Of a stretch of DNA of 64,000 nucleotides, positions 56,569 through 64,000 are shown one piece after another. The position numbers were made by a program, and so were the translations under genes. This DNA comes from Pluralibacter sp. UBA7423 (GTDB taxonomy: Bacteria > Pseudomonadota > Gammaproteobacteria > Enterobacterales > Enterobacteriaceae), in contig DKMD01000019.1 of assembly GCA_002470465.1 (NCBI GenBank), forward strand, positions 124,001-188,000, written 5' to 3'. The notes beneath the pieces were generated by a model. That model did not search any database. It was not told the DNA's origin and saw nothing but the letters and a program-made list of their open reading frames with translations. The stretch's first letter is position 1, and every line of letters begins with the position of its first letter.

Positions 56569-57342
56569 TCAGGCCAGATTAAGTATCACTTCTTCAAGGG
56601 TGGACAGCGGGACGGGACGGGACAGGAAATAGCCCTGTGCCGCGTGTGCCGGGGATTGCTGGACGTCACGCCACTCCTCCAGGGTTTCAACCCCTTCCAC
56701 AATCACGCCCTGGCAATAGCGGTTCATCAGCTGAATCAGCAGCTCGAACAGATTGCGTCCTTCCGGGGTTTTGCGCAGCATGATGAAGAGATCGCGGGCA
56801 ACTTTGATGTAGTCATACCGCACTTCACTTAGCGCCGAGAAGTTCGCCATACCGGTACCGAAATCATCAAGCCACAGCGGACCAAACTCGCACAGTGAAG
56901 CAAAAGAGGAATCCTGCGGCAGCCGGATGTGCTCCACCAGCTCAAAGCGCAGCCACGGGATCCCTTCAATTTGCGCCATCAGCGACGGATCCTGACGCAT
57001 CGCCAGCAGCGTCGGGCCGTCAACGTTCACCGATGCCAGGATCCCGTTATCGGTGAAGAAGGTACGTTTTGCCGTCAGCACCGCCAATTGCTCTTTGATA
57101 ACGTCGATACGCTGACGCACAGCCACCTCTGCAAAATAGCGGTCCGGCGCGATACGTTGGCTGGGGTGATCCGGGTGGGTCACCACGGTCAGTACTTCGA
57201 CCGCCATCAGAGAGCCATCGGTTTTGTAGATGGGCTGGTAAGTATAAGCACGCTCACACTCCAGCCAATAGCGCCGCTCCTGGAGGCCTTCAATGCCTGC
57301 ATCGGGAATGCTTAGCCGCTGGATAACCTGCTTTAACTTCAT
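56569..57342 (-). CDS. pdeH: Cyclic-di-GMP phosphodiesterase PdeH (YhjH)
   Basis: 257 residues from ATG 57342 (E. coli PdeH 255 starts at the same place; frames reaching 57438 have no support). Stand-alone EAL domain: AVEVLTV takes the EAL position, with NVDGPTLLAMRQ, ELVEHIRLP and LWLDDFGTGMANFS as metal and substrate motifs, and VIVEGVETLEE at the end. Lowers c-di-GMP so that YcgR does not brake the flagellar motor. Transcribed from a FliA promoter. Confidence 0.97.
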   Translation of the reverse strand: MKLKQVIQRLSIPDAGIEGLQERRYWLECERAYTYQPIYKTDGSLMAVEVLTVVTHPDHPSQRIAPDRYFAEVAVRQRIDVIKEQLAVLTAKRTFFTDNGILASVNVDGPTLLAMRQDPSLMAQIEGIPWLRFELVEHIRLPQDSSFASLCEFGPLWLDDFGTGMANFSALSEVRYDYIKVARDLFIMLRKTPEGRNLFELLIQLMNRYCQGVIVEGVETLEEWRDVQQSPAHAAQGYFLSRPVPLSTLEEVILNLA

Positions 57343-57388
57343 CTCAGCTGTCCTGTAAAAGGGAAATCTATCGGAACTCGTCATTGGG

Positions 57389-57415
57389 TTATCGGCGCTT
57401 AAAGTGAGAACTTTA
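57389..57415 (-). promoter_or_regulatory. FliA (sigma-28) promoter of pdeH
   Basis: On the minus strand TAAAGTT (57409-57415) and GCCGATAA (57389-57396): TAAA, 15 bases, GCCGATAA, a perfect match to the FliA consensus. The pdeH ATG is about 45 bases downstream. Confidence 0.93.
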
Positions 57416-57486
57416 TGTTCACCTTTGGCATTTTGCATTTCTGTACGCGGAGGATTGGAGCAGAACCGGCGTCAGTTCAAAAAAAT

Positions 57487-57505
57487 AATGGAACGTTGTT
57501 TTAAT
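57487..57505 (+). promoter_or_regulatory. KdgR-like operator upstream of kdgK
   Basis: AATGGAACGTTGTTTTAAT matches 17 of 19 positions of the KdgR box as remembered and lies immediately upstream of a TTGACC -35 (57510-57515) with CACACT 17 bases on. KdgR control of kdgK is established in E. coli. Confidence 0.72.
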
Positions 57506-57575
57506 ATAGTTGACCCCTCCGCAGCCGCAGCGCACACTACCGCTAATTTTTCGATTTCGATAAGGCTTGACGACT

Positions 57576-58505
57576 ATGTCTGAAAAAATTGCCGTCATTG
57601 GCGAATGCATGATTGAGCTGTCAGAGAAGGGCTCGCGGGTAAACCGTGGATTTGGCGGCGATACGCTCAATACCTCCGTATACATTGCCCGCCAGGTCGC
57701 GCAGGCTGATTTACAGGTGAGTTATGTCACCGCGCTCGGCACCGACAGCTTCAGCCAGCAGATGCTGGAAGCGTGGGAAAATGAAAGCGTCGACACACAT
57801 TTGATTCAGCGCATGGCCGACCGCATGCCGGGCCTCTACTACATCGAAACCGATGACACCGGTGAGCGCACGTTCTACTACTGGCGCAACGAAGCGGCAG
57901 CGAAATTCTGGCTCGAAAGCGAACAGTCGGCGGCGATCTGCGAAGAGCTGGCGACCTTTGATTACCTCTATCTGAGCGGCATCAGCCTGGCGATTCTGAG
58001 CCCTGCCAGCCGTGCGAAGCTGTTCTCCCTGCTGCACGAATGCCGCGCCAACGGCGGAAAGGTCATTTTTGATAACAACTATCGTCCTCGCCTGTGGGCC
58101 AGTCGTGAAGAGACTCAGCAGACCTATCAGCAGATGCTGGCCTGCACCGATATCGCCTTCCTGACGCTGGATGACGAAGACGCGCTGTGGGGCGAGAAGC
58201 CGGTCGATGAAGTGATTGCCCGTACGCACGAAGCTGGCGTGAGCGAAGTTGTGGTTAAGCGCGGCGCAGAGTCTTGCCTGGTATCGCTGGCAGGCGAAAG
58301 CGTGGTGGAAGTTCCGGCGGTGAAATTGCCAAAAGAAAAAGTTGTGGATACCACCGCAGCGGGCGACTCCTTTAGCGCAGGGTATCTGGCGGTACGCCTG
58401 ACCGGCGGTGATGCAGAAGCCGCCGCACAACGTGGGCACCTGACAGCCAGCACCGTGATCCAGTATCGCGGGGCGATCATTCCTCGTGAGGCAATGCCTG
58501 TCTGA
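57576..58505 (+). CDS. kdgK: 2-Keto-3-deoxygluconate kinase
   Basis: 309 residues from ATG 57576, E. coli length; a TTG nine bases upstream is in frame but unlikely. PfkB-family kinase: NRGFGGDTLNTSVYIAR near the N-terminus and the catalytic VVDTTAAGDSFSAGYLA near 255. Phosphorylates KDG from hexuronate degradation to KDPG for Eda. Upstream KdgR-like site. Confidence 0.97.
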   Translation: MSEKIAVIGECMIELSEKGSRVNRGFGGDTLNTSVYIARQVAQADLQVSYVTALGTDSFSQQMLEAWENESVDTHLIQRMADRMPGLYYIETDDTGERTFYYWRNEAAAKFWLESEQSAAICEELATFDYLYLSGISLAILSPASRAKLFSLLHECRANGGKVIFDNNYRPRLWASREETQQTYQQMLACTDIAFLTLDDEDALWGEKPVDEVIARTHEAGVSEVVVKRGAESCLVSLAGESVVEVPAVKLPKEKVVDTTAAGDSFSAGYLAVRLTGGDAEAAAQRGHLTASTVIQYRGAIIPREAMPV

Positions 58506-58516
58506 TTGCGGCATTT

Positions 58517-58587
58517 TGCCGGGCGGTACTGCGTTTGCCCGGCCTACAATAGCTCGTAGGCCCGGTCGGCGTTAGCGCCACCGGGCA
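58517..58587. repeat. BIME between kdgK and yhjJ
   Basis: 58517-58548 (TGCCGGGCGGTACTGC ... TTGCCCGGCCTACA) and 58556-58587 (GTAGGCCCGGTCGGCG ... GCCACCGGGCA) are opposed REP units, between convergent genes. Confidence 0.85.
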
Positions 58588-58595
58588 TTACTGAC

Positions 58596-60083
58596 TTACT
58601 GAGCCGGCGGAATATCCGTCACGTCCTGACGATCTTCAGCCGCCGAGGTGGCCGGAGCCGCGGGTGGCACCATCAGCTTATCCCACGTCGCCTGCAACTC
58701 TTTCATGCTGTATTCCGGCTCGCCTTTCGGCTGCTGGAGGATGAGCGCCATATCCTGCGACAGCTGCTGGCGCAGATCCTGGTTCAGGCTCTCCACCGTC
58801 AGCGAGTTCAGGAACTCCTGGCGCAGCTTCTGATACTGCTCCGGTGCGATATCCACGACCTGGTTCTGCAAAGCACGCATGCGCTGGCTAATCAGCAAAT
58901 TGGTGTCGGTACGGGCATAGGTCGCAAACAGCTTTTGCAGCTCCAGATTTTTCTGCGCAATCAGGGCATCAAACTCTTCTTTCGTCAGCCCTTCTTCACG
59001 CACTTTCGCGAGCTCCCGAGCCACCAGGCCAAGGTTCGCGTTCAGCTTATCGTTCGGGGAATCAACGTTGATCGCGCACTGGGCGCGCAGATAGAGTACG
59101 CGGCAGTCAAACCCGATGCCGATATCCTTGACGTTGCTTTTGCTCAGGTTCTGCTGCACGTGCCAGAACAGCGCCTCACGCGCCAGATCGGCACGCCAGT
59201 AGCGCTGCAGCGCAGCGGATTCACGAATGGGTGCCCACGAGGTGTCCCACATGATGGCCAGTCTGTCCTGCTGCACCGCGTCGGTCATGATGCTGACGGC
59301 TTTCGTCGGCAGCGGCGCCAGCGTCGGTACCACCGCAGGCGTTTCACGTTTGCCTTTCAGCTCACCGAAAATTTTATTGATTTGTTCGCCCACGGTGCGG
59401 CTGTCAACGTTGCCGACGATGATCAGCGTCATCGCATCCGGCGTGTACCATTTTTGGTAGAAACTTTTCAGCTGTTCGGCATCGACGGGCTGCTTCATCG
59501 GCTCAGACGGATCGTGGCCAAGCATCGTTGACCCCTTCAGGCGATAGCGCCACCAGCCCTCTTTCGGATCCTGCGGCCAGGTCACCACCATATCTTCACC
59601 ACCGAGCGCATGGTTCACCGCTTCCGGGGTGATATTGAGTTTGCCGCTGGCGTCAGAGAGCCAGGTCAGCGCCTCTTTCAGCAGGTCATTGCGATTGTTC
59701 GGCAGGCTCAGGCTGAAAAGGGTGTAATCGTAAGAGACGATGGCGGGCGGCATCGGATGCTGGGGATCGATGCCCTGCTGCCACAGCGAACGAGCCTGCA
59801 TCGTCGGCAAACTGCCGCTCTGCGTCAGCGCAAGACGCGGGATAAAGTGGCTGTAGCCCGCCTGCGGCGTCATTTCGCTCAGTGAACCGTTGTTCACCTG
59901 GAGACGGACTTCAATTCTGTCACTCGGGCGCTGCGGCGTGGCTAAAACCTGCCACTGAAAACCGTTCGCCAGTGTTCCCTGTTGCCATGCCGGGTCCGGC
60001 TGGAGCGCTTCTGCTTGCGCATAGCCCACGGCTGCCATCATCAGCATACCGCCCGCTATGAGTCGAATTTTTGTGCCCTGCAT
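58596..60083 (-). CDS. yhjJ: M16-fold periplasmic protein YhjJ (catalytic motif missing)
   Basis: 495 residues (E. coli 498) with a signal peptide (AGGMLMMAAVGYAQA). Two pitrilysin/MPP-like domains are recognisable, for example MKQPVDAEQLKSFYQKWYTPDAMTLIIVG. Where active M16 enzymes have HxxEH, this reads YSHFIPRLAL: the Glu and second His are replaced, as in E. coli YhjJ. It is therefore likely non-catalytic, possibly a substrate- or partner-binding protein. Pro/Ala-rich C-terminus. Confidence 0.95.
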   Translation of the reverse strand: MQGTKIRLIAGGMLMMAAVGYAQAEALQPDPAWQQGTLANGFQWQVLATPQRPSDRIEVRLQVNNGSLSEMTPQAGYSHFIPRLALTQSGSLPTMQARSLWQQGIDPQHPMPPAIVSYDYTLFSLSLPNNRNDLLKEALTWLSDASGKLNITPEAVNHALGGEDMVVTWPQDPKEGWWRYRLKGSTMLGHDPSEPMKQPVDAEQLKSFYQKWYTPDAMTLIIVGNVDSRTVGEQINKIFGELKGKRETPAVVPTLAPLPTKAVSIMTDAVQQDRLAIMWDTSWAPIRESAALQRYWRADLAREALFWHVQQNLSKSNVKDIGIGFDCRVLYLRAQCAINVDSPNDKLNANLGLVARELAKVREEGLTKEEFDALIAQKNLELQKLFATYARTDTNLLISQRMRALQNQVVDIAPEQYQKLRQEFLNSLTVESLNQDLRQQLSQDMALILQQPKGEPEYSMKELQATWDKLMVPPAAPATSAAEDRQDVTDIPPAQ

Positions 60084-60239
60084 GTAAACCCCTGAATCAA
60101 CAATCCTGGTTATATACCCGAACGATCTCGGGTAATAAAAAAACTCATGCGCATTTTGATGAGCTAAATACGTCGTTTAGACCGTGTAAAAGATGAAATG
60201 TCACACGTTCTACGAAAAATATGGTCAATTATGCGCAGG

Positions 60240-60268
60240 AGCCCGTAGTCCATCAAGTGACTACGGGC
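60240..60268. terminator. Stem-loop between yhjJ and dctA
   Basis: GCCCGTAGTC, eight bases, GACTACGGGC. It follows the dctA stop (minus strand) by 24 bases. No T-run. Confidence 0.6.
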
Positions 60269-60292
60269 AGATATGAAGGATAAGTTGCGGGA

Positions 60293-61588
<1,296 letters not shown>

Positions 61589-61724
61589 TTAAGATAAAAC
61601 CACAGGCTAAGTAGGGTTTTTATTCGCCTGCGGCTTTAAAATAACATCCAGTAAACAATGCAGAAACAAATCATGCAGCAAATGTTAAAAACTTTGAGCT
61701 GGCTCGCGCAAGCGCGCAACGCAA

Positions 61725-63734
61725 TTACGCGCTTGCATCATCCGTCCGGGAAGATGAGAGCCAGGTCTCTTCAAACACATCCGGCGCCGTTGCGCGGCCA
61801 AACAGGAAGCCCTGAGCAACGTCCACGCCGGCTGACTTCAGCCACGCCAGCTGGGCCTGCGTTTCCACACCTTCCGCCACAATACTCAGATTCAGGCTAC
61901 GGGCCAGCTGAATAATTGCCGATACCATGCTGGTGTCATCCGGCAGCGACTCAACGAAGATTTTATCGATTTTGAGGATATCCACCGGCAGCGACTTCAT
62001 ATGCTGAAGATGGCGCAGCCCCGCGTAGCCCATGCCAAAATCATCCAGCGCAATCCGTACCCCGGCGTTTCGCAGCGGGCGCAGAATGGCAACGGCAGCT
62101 TTCGGATCGTCAATACGACGGCTTTCAGTGACTTCAAGCACCAGGGTGCCTCGCGCGATGCGATAGCGATTCAGCAGCTCAAGCATATCGGCTACCATAT
62201 CCTGATGCAGCAGCTGCAGGGCCGAGAGGTTCACCGACAGCGGCAGCATAATGCCGCGGCTCTGCCACGCTGCCAGCTGGCGGCACGCCTCTTCCAGCAC
62301 CCAGTAGCCGATGGTGACCATCAGTCCACAGGATTCGATGCGCTCAATCAAATCGGGCGGGAGTTCCCAACTGCCGTCCGCCTGGCGCAGACGCAGCAGC
62401 GCTTCGGCGCTGGACACCTTGCCGCTGGTGATATCAATCTGCGGCTGCAGCCACACGGCAAACTGCTGATTGTCGAGGGCGGAAAGAATATCGCTCTCTT
62501 CGGTCAGCCGCTGCTGCGCTTTTTCCATCTGCGCGGGATCGAAAAATTCAATTTGATTTTTACCCTTGCGACGGGCGGTAAAGGCGGCAGAAATGGCCCG
62601 ACGATAGAGCTGCTCAGCGCTCAGGTCGCCGTGAAACAACGCGATCCCGATGCTGGCGCTTGGGCGCAGCTGAATGCCCTGTAACGGCAGACGCTCATTT
62701 ACGATAGTGAGTACTTGCTGACCTAATGTAATCGCATGCCAGGGTTCTTTCACGCCGTGCGCCAGAATCGCGAAGTCATAGGCGCTGACCTGCGCCAGCA
62801 CCATGCGCGGCGAAATCACTGATTTAAGTTTTTCCGCCAGCGTCAGCAGCAGCATCTCGCGCTGGCTCTCCTGCAGCACGCCCGCGGTGTCCTGCAAGGT
62901 TTCACAGGCAACGATCATCAGCGCAGTAGTTTCTTTATGAGCGACTGTCTGCTCAAGCAGCGCCAGCAAAAACGCTTTGTTCGGCAGATGCGAAACCGGA
63001 GAGCGCGTGGAATGGCTGAGCAGCTCTTCGTGCTGTCGCAGAATGATTTGCTGATTGCGGTTATAGCTGCGCGCAAGCATGCCCAGCTCATCATCATGAT
63101 GCAGGCGCGGCACCGTCAGCTGATGACTGACACGCTCCTGCGGCGGAACATCATTCAGCTCGCGGGTCAGCGCGCGCAGTGGCCTTACGATTAGCCGGTT
63201 GATGCACCAGGTGATGGCCACGGTCAACATCAACACTAAAAGTAAGTAAGCAGTCACTAACGTCGCAAGGGCGCTCATGACGAATTTGTAAGAGCGATAA
63301 GAGTCCGACTGTAGCACCAGATAGGCCAGCGGCTGCGGGTTGGCCGGGCGCTCCAGCGAATAGAGGGGCAGAGAAATTTGCACCGGCAGCTCGAACAGGC
63401 GAGTCACCATCACCGGCACCGGGCGCTCTTCCATAAAGCGCATCCGCAGCGCCTGGAACTGGTTCGGCAGCACGACGTCGGCGCGGCTCACGATCCCGGC
63501 GGGCTTAATTCGGCCCAAAATCATTTCGGCTTCGGGGATCTCGCCTTTCAGGATGGCGGCCGAGAGCGGCTCGCGGACGGCGCGGGCGACGCTTTCCAGC
63601 TGAGTGGCAGTGGCATAACGGTTTTGTTGCACAAAATGGAACATCAAAATGGAACAAAAGACGAACACGAACACCATGGTGACAGCTGCCACCATGGCCA
63701 TTTGTTTAATTGTGAGTGAGCGACTGACGCGCAA
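61725..63734 (-). CDS. pdeK: HAMP-GGDEF-EAL membrane protein PdeK (YhjK)
   Basis: 669 residues. Transmembrane helices near 12-35 and 152-180 enclose a periplasmic sensor part. HAMP follows (to about 235), then a degenerate GGDEF domain (SAYDFAIL at the active-site position instead of GGDEF), then an EAL domain with [31 protein letters not shown] and EGVETQAQ intact. So it should be a c-di-GMP phosphodiesterase whose GGDEF part is regulatory. Related to HmsP; next to bcsC as in E. coli. Confidence 0.95.
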   Translation of the reverse strand: MRVSRSLTIKQMAMVAAVTMVFVFVFCSILMFHFVQQNRYATATQLESVARAVREPLSAAILKGEIPEAEMILGRIKPAGIVSRADVVLPNQFQALRMRFMEERPVPVMVTRLFELPVQISLPLYSLERPANPQPLAYLVLQSDSYRSYKFVMSALATLVTAYLLLVLMLTVAITWCINRLIVRPLRALTRELNDVPPQERVSHQLTVPRLHHDDELGMLARSYNRNQQIILRQHEELLSHSTRSPVSHLPNKAFLLALLEQTVAHKETTALMIVACETLQDTAGVLQESQREMLLLTLAEKLKSVISPRMVLAQVSAYDFAILAHGVKEPWHAITLGQQVLTIVNERLPLQGIQLRPSASIGIALFHGDLSAEQLYRRAISAAFTARRKGKNQIEFFDPAQMEKAQQRLTEESDILSALDNQQFAVWLQPQIDITSGKVSSAEALLRLRQADGSWELPPDLIERIESCGLMVTIGYWVLEEACRQLAAWQSRGIMLPLSVNLSALQLLHQDMVADMLELLNRYRIARGTLVLEVTESRRIDDPKAAVAILRPLRNAGVRIALDDFGMGYAGLRHLQHMKSLPVDILKIDKIFVESLPDDTSMVSAIIQLARSLNLSIVAEGVETQAQLAWLKSAGVDVAQGFLFGRATAPDVFEETWLSSSRTDDASA

Positions 63735-63780
63735 ATGAACTCTCCCCAGAGTAAAACCACGCCCTCAGGCGCATCACGAT

Positions 63781-63812
63781 AACGCCGGGTTAGCATAGTT
63801 AAGCCCGGCGTT
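63781..63812. terminator. Hairpin between bcsC and pdeK
   Basis: AACGCCGGG and CCCGGCGTT form a perfect 9-base stem with a 14-base loop. It follows the bcsC stop on the minus strand. Confidence 0.6.
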
Positions 63813-63887
63813 ACGTGATTTTCGGCACATTATACGCTAAGAGACTGCTCATCGGGATGGCAGAAAACGTATTTAAGGCGAATCTGT

Positions 63888-64000
63888 TTACCAGTCCGCG
63901 TAAGGGATTAACGGCTGCGGCGGGAGATCCATATCCCCCTGCCAGCCCGCGGCAGAATAACGCACATACAGTAACGCATGGCTTGGGGTGTAATCCTTCG
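63888..64000 (-). CDS. bcsC: 3' end of cellulose export protein BcsC
   Basis: Only the last 36 codons and the stop are in the window: ...YTPSHALLYVRYSAAGWQG and then a proline-rich end finishing PYADW. This is the final strand of the outer-membrane beta-barrel of BcsC, and its position after pdeK (yhjK) is as in E. coli. It implies that a bcs cellulose operon continues beyond the right edge. Confidence 0.85.
   Translation of the reverse strand, partial: KDYTPSHALLYVRYSAAGWQGDMDLPPQPLIPYADW

Overview
The window is a stretch of Enterobacteriaceae chromosome. Gene content, order and protein sequences point to Enterobacter, Lelliottia or a close relative: zntA-yhhNML-rsmD-ftsYEX-rpoH, yhiN-pitA-uspB-uspA-rsmJ-prlC-rlmJ-gor and yhjC-yhjD-yhjE-yhjG-pdeH-kdgK-yhjJ-dctA-pdeK-bcsC match E. 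coli K-12 blocks near 78-79 min. Other segments are absent from that position in K-12: an aryl-polyene-type cluster, a TRAP transporter, the arn operon, an NlpC/P60 protein with mgtE, fluC with a Usp protein, a MarR/YdeP unit, a class A acid phosphatase and a HEPN-like membrane protein. No IS element, prophage, tRNA, rRNA or CRISPR array was seen.

Layout. 1-3735 (minus): six genes of an aryl polyene (APE) lipid cluster, cut by the left edge. 3736-4717: a lipoprotein and an unannotated 31-residue membrane peptide. 4718-7599: yhhT, dcrB, yhhQ and divergent tusA. 7772-10581: a dctPQM-type TRAP operon whose leader carries a CRP-like and a KdgR-like site. 10623-19495: zntA with its ZntR promoter, yhhN, yhhM, yhhL, rsmD, ftsYEX and rpoH. 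19560-26924 (minus): arnBCADTEF, which adds L-Ara4N to lipid A. 27755-29607: NlpC/P60 and an M-box riboswitch in front of mgtE. 29652-37671: fluC and a Usp gene, yhiN, pitA, uspB/uspA, rsmJ-prlC. 37935-41629: acid phosphatase, rlmJ, gor. 41702-45600: marR with a perfect 23-bp palindrome, two very short ORFs, a YdeP-like molybdenum oxidoreductase and a beta-lactamase-fold pseudogene. 45889-51683: treF, HEPN-like protein, GNAT, SDR and yhjC. 51765-64000: yhjD to the last codons of bcsC.

How parts connect. The TRAP operator-like site (7733-7751, read on the minus strand) and the site upstream of kdgK (57487-57505) are identical at 17 of 19 positions. This suggests both belong to one KdgR regulon and that the transporter brings in a hexuronate or ketodeoxy-sugar acid. 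The arn operon (normally PhoPQ/PmrAB controlled) sits next to a magnesium-riboswitch-controlled mgtE, so magnesium-related envelope and transport functions are adjacent. pdeH (with a textbook FliA promoter), pdeK, yhjC and bcsC form a c-di-GMP, motility and biofilm neighbourhood. prlC-rsmJ has a sigma-32 promoter and rpoH a sigma-E promoter overlapping a DnaA box.

Protein identifications rest on sequence recognition from memory. No database search was run. Starts were adjusted where a Shine-Dalgarno sequence, ATGA overlap or known homologue length argued for it.
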